From positions 204,113 through 268,112 of the forward strand of contig JANSXC010000004.1 of the NCBI GenBank assembly GCA_024743115.1: 64,000 nt of DNA. The letters are read 5' to 3'. Positions 20,317 through 29,355 of this stretch are shown one piece after another; within the stretch, counting starts at the first letter, position 1, and each line of letters opens with the position of its first letter. The DNA comes from a bacterium (GTDB lineage: Bacteria; Planctomycetota; UBA1135; UBA2386). The notes beneath the pieces are model-generated. The model made no database searches, was not told where the DNA came from, and saw only the letters and a list, made by a program, of their open reading frames with translations. Position numbers and translations under genes: made by a program.

Positions 20317-20361
20317 AGGCTGCTCCTGGCGCGCGTTGCGTCGCGACGAGGCGGAAGCCTG

Positions 20362-22590
20362 TCAGTAGTCGAGCACCGCGCGCACGATGTTACTCCCCGC
20401 GACTCCCGGCGCCTGGATGCAGCCGACATAACTCACGTTGAACGACGCGAACTGGAACTCGATCGCGACGCCGACCAGGCCGGGGTCGCCCGGCAGCGCG
20501 AGCGGCGCGGATGCGTAGCCGGCGGTGTTGGCGACGAACTGCACGCCGAGTGGCTGCACGTAGCTGCAGAAGCCGCAGGACTGCGTCGTTCCGGGCAGGC
20601 CGAGCAGCAGGAACGGGATCGCGAGCGGCTGGGCGCCGAACAGTTCGCAGCGGAAGTTCGTGTTGCCGAGCGCGAACGGTCCCGTGCCGACCGCCAGTCC
20701 ACCCGGGCCGCAGCCGCCGCCCTGGTCGGTGATCGCGCCGCCGCTGCCCATCGCCTCGACCGCCTGCAGGCCGACGTTGCTGTCGGCGGTCGTGATGCTC
20801 TGGTCGGCGAAGACCGCGAGGCCTTCGTCGGAGCCCGTCGCGGGGTTGCCGGCCGAATGACCGATCAACCGCGGCGCGTGTTCGTAGACGTAGTCGTTGC
20901 CCGGCGTGAGGTCGAGGCGCAGTTCGCTGCCGATCGGCGTGCCGTCACGCGCGACCGCGAGGAAGTAGGCGTCGTCGAAGAACGGACTGCCCGGCGCCTG
21001 GCCGACGAAGACGAGGCCGAACTTGTCGCCGAGCATCGCGACATCGGGCGCGATATCGAGGTCGCCTGGATAGGTCACGAGATCGACCGTGCCGCCGAGC
21101 GAGGTGATGCCCGCCGGCCCGACGGTGATCGTGCGGGCTTTGATGTCGGTCGCGGCGGGGTTCGCGGCCTCCTGCTCTTCCCATGCCACGAGGAAGCGGA
21201 AGCCGTCGCCATCGACCGCGGGCCACGCGCAGTTCTCGGGCACGTTGCGGATCCACGCGGCCTGGCCGACGAGGTTGGCGTCATGATCGAGGACCTGCGC
21301 GCGGATCCAGCCCGGGGATCCGGGCGGGCGATCCGTCCAGGTCAGGACGTGCAGCCCGGTGTTGCCGCCCTGCTTGCTGAACGCCGGCTCGCTGACGTTA
21401 CCGGCGGCGACCTGCGCGGCCTGCGTCGCGGAGACCTGCAGCTGCTGGTCGATCGTGAGCGAGCACGTCAGCAGGCCGTAGGTGCCGTCGATCCAGCCGA
21501 CGAGGCAGTCGTCGTCGAACAGTGTCGCCTCGCCGCTGACGATCGGGTCGGTGATCGTGCTCGGGCCCCAGAGGTCGAACACGTTGGTTGCGGTCGCCTG
21601 CGTCGGTTCGAACGCCAGCCCGGACAGCCACGAGCCCTGCGAATCATGATTGACCCACAGCATCGCGAAGAGCCCGGTGCCCGCGATGTTGCAGACGCGC
21701 ACGCTGTCTTCGTCGCCCGGCTGGTTGACGCCGAACGCGTAGCCGAACGTCAGGTTGGTGGCCGTGAAGACGCTGCCAACGACGCCCGTCTGGCCGCCGC
21801 CGAGGAACTGCGTCCAGACCACGCAGTAGCTCTGCGTGTAGTCATCGTAGGCAACGTCGGGGAAGTCGCAGTCGGTCCCCGCGAGCGCTTCGACGGCGGT
21901 CGCGATGAGTGGGTCGACCACGAGTGGGTATGCCGCGGTGTCGACGAATTCCGCGGGCAGCGCGAGGCGCACGCCGGTTGCCGTGTGTGTGATCGTCCCC
22001 GCGGCGCGTCGACCCGCGGCGTCGATGCCCGTGACCGAGCCCATCGTCACGCCGCCGCCGCGCGGGTTGCGCCATGCGAGACCGTCGCCCGCCGCGCGCC
22101 GCAGGGTTGTCGTCACATCGAGGTCGATCGTGAGGTCGCCCGCACCGCGGGGTCGTTCGGCGAGAACGAAGCTCTGCGCCACGCCGTCGGCGCGCACATC
22201 GTAGCGTTCGATCGTCGCCGGGGCGGTCGGCCAGGAGTAGGTCACGCGGTCGCGTGAGTGCCCACGAATCGGCTGGTGCTCGGCGGCGACGAGCCAGTCC
22301 GTGTCTCCGCGCGCCATCCGCCGCAGCTCGATCCGCCACGTCGCGGCTTCGGGGGCTCGCCGACCGAGCGCGGGTTGGAACGTCATCGCGCGGTCTTCGA
22401 ACGTCGCGCGATAGCTGCGTGCGACGCCGAGCACGGCGCCGGCGTGCTCGTGCACGCCCGCGAAGCGACTCGCGGCGAACGCCGGCTGGCCCGTCCGTGC
22501 GCGCCGCGTGATCGGATCCTGGGCCGTGACCGCCGCGAGGAGCGGCAGGCCGAGCGCGAGGATCAGGAGGCGACTGGCAGGTTCTCGCAT
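20362..22590 (-). CDS. Large secreted protein with shared C-terminal domain
   Basis: 742 residues with an ATG at 22590 and a signal peptide (LLILALGLPLLAAVTAQ). After a ~200-residue N-terminal beta domain, the middle has repeated strands typical of a beta-propeller (PDVAYDDYTQSYCVVWTQF, AWPAVDGDGFRFLVAWEEQE, PDVAMLGDKFGLVFVGQ), with the VAW/VVW pattern of integrin-like or WD-type blades. It is Cys-containing near the end (CGFCS, NTNFRCELFG). The last ~97 residues (nt 20365-20655) carry the shared domain: GYASAPLALPGDPGLVGVAIEFQF and the ending GSNIVRAVLDY. Location is inferred as surface or extracellular; no enzymatic motif is seen. Confidence 0.75.
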   Translation of the reverse strand: MREPASRLLILALGLPLLAAVTAQDPITRRARTGQPAFAASRFAGVHEHAGAVLGVARSYRATFEDRAMTFQPALGRRAPEAATWRIELRRMARGDTDWLVAAEHQPIRGHSRDRVTYSWPTAPATIERYDVRADGVAQSFVLAERPRGAGDLTIDLDVTTTLRRAAGDGLAWRNPRGGGVTMGSVTGIDAAGRRAAGTITHTATGVRLALPAEFVDTAAYPLVVDPLIATAVEALAGTDCDFPDVAYDDYTQSYCVVWTQFLGGGQTGVVGSVFTATNLTFGYAFGVNQPGDEDSVRVCNIAGTGLFAMLWVNHDSQGSWLSGLAFEPTQATATNVFDLWGPSTITDPIVSGEATLFDDDCLVGWIDGTYGLLTCSLTIDQQLQVSATQAAQVAAGNVSEPAFSKQGGNTGLHVLTWTDRPPGSPGWIRAQVLDHDANLVGQAAWIRNVPENCAWPAVDGDGFRFLVAWEEQEAANPAATDIKARTITVGPAGITSLGGTVDLVTYPGDLDIAPDVAMLGDKFGLVFVGQAPGSPFFDDAYFLAVARDGTPIGSELRLDLTPGNDYVYEHAPRLIGHSAGNPATGSDEGLAVFADQSITTADSNVGLQAVEAMGSGGAITDQGGGCGPGGLAVGTGPFALGNTNFRCELFGAQPLAIPFLLLGLPGTTQSCGFCSYVQPLGVQFVANTAGYASAPLALPGDPGLVGVAIEFQFASFNVSYVGCIQAPGVAGSNIVRAVLDY

Positions 22591-22669
22591 GGCACTTCGC
22601 CGGAGAGAAACCTACCTCGCGCTGCTTCGCACGGCGGCGTGCCCGGGTCCTCGCCTCGATGGCAACGGG

Positions 22670-24874
22670 CTATCGGTGCTTCGCTTTCTCGCGGCCGATC
22701 GCTTCGAGCTCGTCGAGGGACCGCTGCGTGATGGCGCCCCAACCCTGGTGCAGGCCGCCCTTGACCGAGAGCACGAGTCGGTACCACTTCATCGGTTCGA
22801 TCGAGACGACCCGGATTGCCGAGTCGTGGCCCTCGATCGTCGCGCGCAGCCCTTCGGGGTAGAAGCGGAACGAGCTCTTGCCCAGCTCCTTGCCGTCGTG
22901 AAGCACGGGCTCGAGCTTCGTCGTCGTCGGAACCGTCAGCGATGCGACATCGAGGTCGCCCGCTGCCACGAGTTCGCCGAGCGAACGCGGTGGTCGCGAC
23001 TCTCGTGCGGTGAACGTGACACGCGAACGGTCGATCTCCTGCATGCGGCGGCCGGCGAGGCGGAGGAGGAGGTCGCCGCGTTGGGCGCGCCGTTCCTCGG
23101 TGAGAACGCTCGATATCGCCGGTCCGAAGATCGTCGCGAGGCTCGTGAGCACGGGGCCGCCGATGGTTCCCGACATCGCGAGCGCAACGCCGTCGCTCGT
23201 ACGGCGTAGAACGCCGCGACCGGACCCGAGGAACGCGGTGACGACTTCGGAATCTGGCAGCTCGTCGAGTCGCAGGTAGGCATCGGACTCGTAACGCAGG
23301 AGGGCCTTCGTCATCAGTGGCAGCCAGATCTCGCGCAAGGCCCGATGGATCGCGGCGTTGTCGTAGCGCAGGTCGAAGGCGGGGCTCAGCAGGCCATCGC
23401 CGCGCGGTCGCGGGGCGTCGTCGAGCGGCATCGCGGGTGGTGCGCCGGCTCCGCGGGCCTTCAGCAGGGCGCGCAGGCTGGCAGCGGTTTCGGCGATGTG
23501 CATCGTGCCGTCGAGGAGGCAATAGGCCGGAGTGAGTGCGGCGGGCAGGCCTTCGATCTTCAACAGCGTGCAGTCGACGCCCTCGAGCTTACGCTTCGTG
23601 ATCGCGAGCCAGGGCTGCTCGTGCAGGCGGCCGAGCAACCGTTCGAGTGCCAGCGGGTCCACGATGCCGAAGCTGGCGTAGAGGCGTGGCACCAGCTGGC
23701 CGAGCTGTGGTCGGGTGACGGCGAACGCCATGCCGCCCGTCCAGGTCAGGCGGAGGTCTGCGCTCAGCCCATCGGCTGTCAGCGTGCGGATCTTGGCGCA
23801 GTCGAGTAGCCGGTCGACTGCCGCCACGAGCGCCGGAACGTCGAACGCAGCGCGAAGCTGCAGCATTGCGTTCTCGGGGAGTGGTTGCTCGGGCAGGGGC
23901 GCGACCGCGGTCAGCAGCGCACCGAGAATGCCGCCGACTTCGCCGTCGAACGACCAGTGGAACTCGTCCTGCATCCGGTCGCCGACCGGGTGCAATCGCC
24001 ACTGCAGAAGCCCGGAGTTGGTGAGGGCTGCTGCCTCGAACAGCCGGGTTGGATCGGAGTTCGAGGTGAGCGCGGCGATCATCAGGAGGTAGCGCCGCAG
24101 GTCGATCCCGGCCGAGAGGCTCGGGCGCGATTCGGCCCGCGTGCCGAACTCGCCGATCGCCGGCGACCCCGTGCCGCCGACGAGCAGGCCCGGTTGGTCG
24201 ATGGCCCACATTGCGGCTGGCGTCGGGTGTCCAAAGCTCAGGGCTGCGTGCACGGGGTCGACTTCGTCGTTCTGGGCGAGTGCGATCGCGCCGATGGAGT
24301 CCTCGGGGTCGGCGGGCCTGGCCGGTTGCAGCCCGAAGGGCGGCGACTGTCGGAGGTTGTCGAGCAGGGCGCGCGACCAGCGCCGCCACCGGCCGGCCGC
24401 CGTCGGCACCGGGTTGAGTGCGAGCGATACCTCGGTCTGCATCGCGGTCTGCAGCGCCAGGATGTCCGGTGCGGTCGCGATCGCCTCGGCATTCGGCATC
24501 GACGCACAGAGTTCGAACGCCTGCAGGTCGCGCCAATCTAAGGTGCGAAGCGCCAGCTCGATGCGCTCTTCGATCCGGACGCTGCGCGGCGACTCCTTGG
24601 CCAGCGCCGCGATGAGTTCGCGCCAAGCGGCGGCACCGGCGAGCTCTCGGCGGATGCAGACATCGACGGCCTCGCGGATCTCGGGATCGTCGAGCAGTTG
24701 GCCGAGGCGGCCCTGCATCGCACGCCGTACGAAACCCGTGATATCGTGCGCGGCCACCCGGCCCATCGGTTGGCGTGGTGCGAAGGTGCGGGTCTGCCCC
24801 GGGGCGATCGGCGCTGCGAGCACTAACAGCAGGGTCGATCGCAACCAGAGCCGTGGGGCGGTGAGGCGGAGCAT
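22670..24874 (-). CDS. Secreted hypothetical protein (734 aa)
   Basis: 734 residues with an ATG at 24874 and a signal peptide (RSTLLLVLAAPIAPGQ). The layout is a helical N-terminal third, then alternating strands and helices with LRLTWTGGMAFAVTRPQLGQLV and YRLVLSVKGGLHQGWGAIT near the end. This up-and-down pattern, with paired tests of a value (GTIGGPVLTSLATIFGPAISSVL), is like DUF3352-type secreted proteins of planctomycetes, but I cannot confirm it. It has no lipobox and no membrane anchor beyond the signal. It follows the FecR gene by 33 bases, so it may belong to the ECF-controlled transcript. Confidence 0.65.
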   Translation of the reverse strand: MLRLTAPRLWLRSTLLLVLAAPIAPGQTRTFAPRQPMGRVAAHDITGFVRRAMQGRLGQLLDDPEIREAVDVCIRRELAGAAAWRELIAALAKESPRSVRIEERIELALRTLDWRDLQAFELCASMPNAEAIATAPDILALQTAMQTEVSLALNPVPTAAGRWRRWSRALLDNLRQSPPFGLQPARPADPEDSIGAIALAQNDEVDPVHAALSFGHPTPAAMWAIDQPGLLVGGTGSPAIGEFGTRAESRPSLSAGIDLRRYLLMIAALTSNSDPTRLFEAAALTNSGLLQWRLHPVGDRMQDEFHWSFDGEVGGILGALLTAVAPLPEQPLPENAMLQLRAAFDVPALVAAVDRLLDCAKIRTLTADGLSADLRLTWTGGMAFAVTRPQLGQLVPRLYASFGIVDPLALERLLGRLHEQPWLAITKRKLEGVDCTLLKIEGLPAALTPAYCLLDGTMHIAETAASLRALLKARGAGAPPAMPLDDAPRPRGDGLLSPAFDLRYDNAAIHRALREIWLPLMTKALLRYESDAYLRLDELPDSEVVTAFLGSGRGVLRRTSDGVALAMSGTIGGPVLTSLATIFGPAISSVLTEERRAQRGDLLLRLAGRRMQEIDRSRVTFTARESRPPRSLGELVAAGDLDVASLTVPTTTKLEPVLHDGKELGKSSFRFYPEGLRATIEGHDSAIRVVSIEPMKWYRLVLSVKGGLHQGWGAITQRSLDELEAIGREKAKHR

Positions 24875-24907
24875 GCCGCAGAGACTAGCCGCGTCGGGAT
24901 TCTTCGC

Positions 24908-25849
24908 TCATTTCGTCCAGAACTCGAGCCGTAGCCACGCCAGCCAGGTCTCTGGATCGAACGCTGCGACCTTGCTCGGAGACTCGATGGGCGCGCCGAC
25001 GAGTTCGAGTAGCGCCATCTCCGCGCGTCCGCGGACGAACTGATCGTCGTCGAGCAACAGATGCCAGAGCACGAGCGAGTCCCGCGGATCTCGGCAGGCC
25101 TCGCCGATCGCGAACGCCGCCTTCTCGCGTCGCCCGGCGCGGTCGGGGTCCGTGCGGTCGAACAGCGTGGCGGCCTTTCGCAACTCCGCGGTGGCATCGC
25201 CGAACATGGGCAGGCTCGGCCCGGATGCGGTGACGTGGGTGCTCGCGCCCGCGGGCACGAAGACCTCGCGGTTCCCGAACGTGAACGTCACGGCCCCTTC
25301 GGTGACGGTGATGTGATGCGTGCCATCGCTCGCGATTCGCAGTTCGTATTCGCAGCCCTTGTCCGTGACGCGCCCGAGCGGCGTGTCGACGAGGAAGAAG
25401 CCGGGCGCGACCGCCGGCGGCGGAGCGACCTTCGCCGTCAGCGCGCCGCGGCGCAGGGAGAACAGGGCCTCGTCGCTGCGCCAGTGTTCGAACTGCAGTT
25501 CGCTGCCCGGCGCGAGCGTCACGTGAGCGAGTTCGCCGAGCTGCACGACGACCGGCGACTTCGCGGCTACGAACGTTCGTGCCGGATCGCCTGGCGCAAG
25601 TCCCGCGGCGGGCCACAGCAGCCAGGCTCCGAGCGCGAGGCTCGCCGCGGCCGCGAGCAGCCAGGGCCAGCGCCTCACGAAGCGACCAGGCTCGTGCTGG
25701 CTGCCGTTCTTCGTCAACTCCCCGAAGTCCGGTTCCGCGCCACGATGCGCGAAGCCGGCGAGCAGCTCCTCGAGCTTCGCCACGGTCGGGTCGGCCTTGC
25801 CCTGCCGGTCCCACAGGTACTTGTCGCTGTCGCGGTCGTCGCGGCTCAT
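24908..25849 (-). CDS. FecR-domain membrane protein, anti-sigma-like
   Basis: 313 residues. The ATG at 25847-25849 overlaps the TGA of the sigma gene (ATGA). An N-terminal ~55-residue cytosolic part is followed by one membrane helix (WPWLLAAAASLALGAWLLWP) and a FecR-like domain: GELAHVTLAPGSELQFEH, ALFSLRRGALTAKV, FFLVDTPLGRVTDKGCEYEL, HHITVTEGAVTFTF and a final ~90-residue helical region. FecR proteins sense an outside signal and control a cognate ECF sigma factor. The cytosolic part contains LEELLAGFAHRGAEPDF, a short helix that could hold the sigma factor. No TonB receptor is present, so the outside signal is unknown. Confidence 0.82.
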   Translation of the reverse strand: MSRDDRDSDKYLWDRQGKADPTVAKLEELLAGFAHRGAEPDFGELTKNGSQHEPGRFVRRWPWLLAAAASLALGAWLLWPAAGLAPGDPARTFVAAKSPVVVQLGELAHVTLAPGSELQFEHWRSDEALFSLRRGALTAKVAPPPAVAPGFFLVDTPLGRVTDKGCEYELRIASDGTHHITVTEGAVTFTFGNREVFVPAGASTHVTASGPSLPMFGDATAELRKAATLFDRTDPDRAGRREKAAFAIGEACRDPRDSLVLWHLLLDDDQFVRGRAEMALLELVGAPIESPSKVAAFDPETWLAWLRLEFWTK

Positions 25850-26412
25850 GGCAATCCGGCCTCCGTGAGCAGGGGGCGCAGCTGGCTCATGCCGCGCGTG
25901 AGATTGACGCGCACCGAGCCATGCGTCATGCCCGTGCGGGCCGCGATCTCGGGGCCGGTCAGGCCTTCGACGAGGCGCAGCACGAGCGTTTCGCGATACG
26001 TCGCGGAGAGCTTGGCGATGCAAGCGAGCACGGACCTGGCCGCTTCCTGTTGCGCGAGGCGATCGTCGGGCGCCGGCGCCTCGGTGGCGATGTCGGGCAG
26101 CTCGCTCGGCTGCGGTCGGCGCTGTGCTGCCCGCAGGTGATCGACGCTCGCATTGCGCGCGGCTGTGCAGAGCCAGCCCGGGAACGCGGCGGGATCCTGC
26201 AGCTCGGAGAGTCGTTGGAAGGCGCGCATGAACAGTTCTTGGGTGAGGTCGTCCGCGGCATCGGGGCCACACCTTGCGAGCAGGATGCCGTGGACGACGC
26301 GCCCGAACTCGCGGTAGAGCTGCGAGAACGCGGCCTCCTCGCCGCGCTGGGCGGCTGCAACGAGTGCTGGGATGTCACTCGTTGCGTCGGCGCTGTCCGT
26401 GACCTGCTGCAC
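25846..26412 (-). CDS. ECF-type RNA polymerase sigma factor
   Basis: 188 residues from a GTG at 26412. Region 2 is visible as FSQLYREFGRVVHGILLARCGPDAADDLTQELFMRAFQRLSEL with the DDLTQE signature, followed by FPGWLCTAARNASVDHLRAAQRR. Region 4 is LACIAKLSATYRETLVLR, then EIAARTGMTHGSVRVNLTRGMSQLR, a helix-turn-helix. It is the first gene of a coupled pair with the FecR-like protein, which is the usual sigma/anti-sigma arrangement. It probably directs transcription of its own operon and of the secreted proteins around it; that is inference. Confidence 0.92.
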   Translation of the reverse strand: MQQVTDSADATSDIPALVAAAQRGEEAAFSQLYREFGRVVHGILLARCGPDAADDLTQELFMRAFQRLSELQDPAAFPGWLCTAARNASVDHLRAAQRRPQPSELPDIATEAPAPDDRLAQQEAARSVLACIAKLSATYRETLVLRLVEGLTGPEIAARTGMTHGSVRVNLTRGMSQLRPLLTEAGLP

Positions 26413-26433
26413 GATGTCGGGGTGGCCGCGAGC

Positions 26434-27771
26434 CTACCTGGGCGGCAGTTTCTCGGTCGTGCCGGCTCGCGAGAAGCGGGTCGCGAGCATATTGGCGGCG
26501 CGTTCGCGGCTCTCCTGGCTCGTGCCGTTGTGTGCCACGTTGCGGAGGTGTGGTTCGAGAAAGCGATCGAGGCGGGCCAGCTCCTGTTCGGCTTGTTCGG
26601 CGACCATCGGGTCGGCGGCCAGGCGACCCGCGAGCGCGCGTTCGACCGTCGCCTGGGCTTCGGGGGTAATCAACTCGTGGCGGCCGACCATCACGCGGAC
26701 GAGTTCGCGCGGCTGCGGATCGAGCGCCAGCACCAGCACCTGATCGACCTGCGCCCGCGGCAGCAGATAGATCACGCGCGTGCCGTCGGACTGGAACCAC
26801 GACCGCGACCAGGTCGCGACCATCGCGCGGGCTTCATCGGCGTAGAGCCCCGCCGCGACGAGTGCGCGCAGCACCTCGGCACCGACGCGGCGGGCGAACC
26901 GTTCGCGGTCCGCGATCCACTCACCTTTCGAGAGGTCGAAGCGCGCGGTGTCGCTGCGCGGCCCGAGCGCGCGTCCGGTCGCGAAGCGGCCGCCGCGTTC
27001 GCCGAGCTGCAGCGCGATGCAGAACGGAATCGGCTCGCCCATGCGGTTCTCGAACGTCAGTCGACCGTTGGCCGCCGCGGAGCCCAACACGTCCGGCTGC
27101 CAGCGTCCGAGGCCGCGGTAGAACAAGTAGTGCTCGGCTTCGGCTTTCGGCGGGCCCTTCTTGGCCTTGGCGGCTGCGGGCGGCCGTGTGCGGACGAGGT
27201 TGGCGCGGGTCTGGCGTGCGAAGTGCCATGGGTCGGTCTTCGGCACCGAAGGCACCGCGACCTTCGACGCGTCCGTGCCGCGGGCGAGCACGTCGACATC
27301 CCACGTGAGCATCGAGGCCCGGACCTGCCGCATGTCGACGAGTGCTCGCCGCGCCGCGCCCACGCGCGGGTGGATCGTTGCGGGCAGCGGATAGAACTGC
27401 GTCATGAGTCCGTTCGCGAACCAAACCCGCACCTGGGCGCGCAGTGGTTCTTCGGCGTAGAAGTAGATGACCGGCGTCTCCATCTTCTGCGTGACGTAGC
27501 TCGCCGGCAGCTTGACGCCCTTCACGCGCCCGGCCTCGTCGATCTTCGACAGGTCGTGGACGAACGCGGGCAAATGCTCCTCTTCGTGGTGCAGGCCGTC
27601 GAGGATGAAGCCCTTGGCGTCGACCATGCTCGTGAACGTGCCCCATTCGTGGACCACGTAGTTCGCGGGCGGGCTCGTCGCCGTGGCGGTGGCCCGCGCC
27701 GATGTCGGCAGCTGTGCGGGTAGCGCCGAGAGCGTGAGGGCGATCGTTGCGAAGAAGGTCGGAGCGTTCAT
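26434..27771 (-). CDS. Secreted protein with VHEWGTFTS motif
   Basis: 445 residues from the ATG at 27771 (MNAPTFFATIALTLSALPAQ gives the signal peptide). The mature part begins with YVVHEWGTFTS, a signature seen at the N-terminus of a family of uncharacterised secreted proteins of planctomycetes and relatives. Further strands are METPVIYFYAEEPLRAQVRVWF and FENRMGEPIPFCIALQL. A helical C-terminal half has LITPEAQATVERALAGRLAADP, and RVIYLLPRAQVDQVLVLALDPQP resembles an inhibitor or receptor-like strand set. No catalytic motif stands out. It lies 21 bases upstream of the sigma gene, same strand. Confidence 0.75.
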   Translation of the reverse strand: MNAPTFFATIALTLSALPAQLPTSARATATATSPPANYVVHEWGTFTSMVDAKGFILDGLHHEEEHLPAFVHDLSKIDEAGRVKGVKLPASYVTQKMETPVIYFYAEEPLRAQVRVWFANGLMTQFYPLPATIHPRVGAARRALVDMRQVRASMLTWDVDVLARGTDASKVAVPSVPKTDPWHFARQTRANLVRTRPPAAAKAKKGPPKAEAEHYLFYRGLGRWQPDVLGSAAANGRLTFENRMGEPIPFCIALQLGERGGRFATGRALGPRSDTARFDLSKGEWIADRERFARRVGAEVLRALVAAGLYADEARAMVATWSRSWFQSDGTRVIYLLPRAQVDQVLVLALDPQPRELVRVMVGRHELITPEAQATVERALAGRLAADPMVAEQAEQELARLDRFLEPHLRNVAHNGTSQESRERAANMLATRFSRAGTTEKLPPR

Positions 27772-27855
27772 GTCCGGCAGGACGCTCGGGCGTGCAAGAG
27801 CGTTAGCGCGGGGTCCTCGTGTCGCCGTCTCGGATGGATCCAAGTCCTCTTACCA

Positions 27856-29328
27856 TCACCATTTGAGTTCGGGGTCGCCCTTCTTCAGCTGGCCTGCGGG
27901 TCGCACGCCACGGCCCTTCCGCTTCGTCAGTCGGTCGCCGAGTTCGGTGCGGGCGCGTTCGACGGCGGCCAACAGACGGGTCATCACCTCGGGGTGCTCG
28001 GCTTGCACGTCGGTCGACTCACCGGGGTCGTTCTTGAGGTCGTAGAGCGCCACGCCGATCGCGCCCTGTTCGTAGGGGACGGGCGAACCGTTCTTGCCGC
28101 CTTCGCGGCCATTGAGCGTGCGGTACTTGTGCGGCAGGTGCAGCTTCCAGCGGCGGTCGCGCACGGCCTGGAGCTGACCACCAGCGTAGTAGCAGTAGAA
28201 TTCCTGGTGCGGTGACTTCGCGTCGTCCGCGCCGAACATCAGCGGTCGGATGTCGCGTCCGTCGATCGGATGGTCCGGCAGCTTCGCGTCGATCAGCTTC
28301 GCGACGGTCGGCAGGAGGTCGATCGTCGAGCTCAGTTCGTCGCAGGTCGTGCCGGCCGGGATGCGGCCGGGCCACCACATGACGGTTGGTTCGCGGATGC
28401 CGCCTTCGAACATCGTGCCCTTGCCCTCGCGGAACGGCCCCGCCGAGCCCGCGTGGTCGCCGTAGCTGAGCCACGGACCGTTGTCGCCCGTGAACACGAC
28501 GAGTGTGTTCTTGGTCAGTCCGTGTTCTTCGAGCGCGTCGAGGATCTGCCCGACCGACCAGTCGACCTCCATCACCACGTCGCCGAACAGGCCCTTGCCG
28601 CTCTTGCCCTCGAACGCTTTCGACACGAACAGCGGCACGTGAACCATGCTGTGCGGCACGTAGAGGAAGAACGGCTGGTCCTTCTTGCGCTCGATGAACG
28701 ACACCGCGCGCTCGGTGTATTGCTTCGTCAGCAGTTTCTGATCTTCGCCCGTGACTTCGCGATCGACGACTTCGTTGCCGTCGATCAGCGGTAGGTCGGG
28801 ATAGCCCTTCTTGCGCCGCTCGGCCGCGGTCGGCAGATGCGCGTACGCCGGATGTAGCGGCCACATGTCATTGCTGTAGGGCAGGCCGTAGTACTCGTCG
28901 AAGCCGTGTTGCAGCGGCAGGAACTTCGGATGGTGTCCGAGGTGCCACTTGCCGAAGCACGCGGTGGCGTAGCCCTTCTGCTTGCAGAGTTCGGCGAGCG
29001 TGACCTCGTCCTCGTGGATGCCGCGTTTGCTGCGTGGGCCATAGGCACCCGAGATGCCGATGCGCCGGTTGTAGCAGCCCGTCAGTAGCGCCGCGCGCGA
29101 CGCCGAACACACCGCGGTCGAGACGAGGAAGTCGGTGAACTTCATGCCCTCCTTGGCCATGCGATCGAGGTTCGGCGTCGGGATGTCCGCGCCGAACGGA
29201 CCGATGTCCGCGTAGGCGAGGTCGTCGATGAAGATCACGATCACGTTCGGCGGGCGGGCCGCTTCGGGTTCCTGCGCGGTAGCATGCAGTGCGAGCGGGA
29301 GAACGAGCGAGATCGCGGCGCGAAGCAT
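27856..29328 (-). CDS. Sulfatase (Cys-type arylsulfatase family)
   Basis: 490 residues with a signal peptide ([18 protein letters not shown]). Sulfatases hydrolyse sulfate esters, here likely from algal polysaccharides outside the cytoplasm. The formylglycine site is [11 protein letters not shown] with Cys74. Metal ligands are D35/D36 in [11 protein letters not shown], and GDNG plus GKWHLGHH supply further active-site residues. The C-terminal part has [15 protein letters not shown] and [15 protein letters not shown], the usual end of planctomycetal sulfatases. A formylglycine-generating enzyme is required to mature Cys74; none with the expected cysteines is in the window. It is divergent from the phosphoesterase gene by only 27 bases. 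Confidence 0.95.
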   Translation of the reverse strand: MLRAAISLVLPLALHATAQEPEAARPPNVIVIFIDDLAYADIGPFGADIPTPNLDRMAKEGMKFTDFLVSTAVCSASRAALLTGCYNRRIGISGAYGPRSKRGIHEDEVTLAELCKQKGYATACFGKWHLGHHPKFLPLQHGFDEYYGLPYSNDMWPLHPAYAHLPTAAERRKKGYPDLPLIDGNEVVDREVTGEDQKLLTKQYTERAVSFIERKKDQPFFLYVPHSMVHVPLFVSKAFEGKSGKGLFGDVVMEVDWSVGQILDALEEHGLTKNTLVVFTGDNGPWLSYGDHAGSAGPFREGKGTMFEGGIREPTVMWWPGRIPAGTTCDELSSTIDLLPTVAKLIDAKLPDHPIDGRDIRPLMFGADDAKSPHQEFYCYYAGGQLQAVRDRRWKLHLPHKYRTLNGREGGKNGSPVPYEQGAIGVALYDLKNDPGESTDVQAEHPEVMTRLLAAVERARTELGDRLTKRKGRGVRPAGQLKKGDPELKW

Positions 29329-29355
29329 GACGTGATGATGCCTACAATACCGCCG

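Noticed and set aside
20215-22257. Plus frame opposite the 742-residue secreted protein
   Set aside because: The minus frame has a signal peptide and the shared C-terminal domain; the plus frame is Arg-rich without structure.
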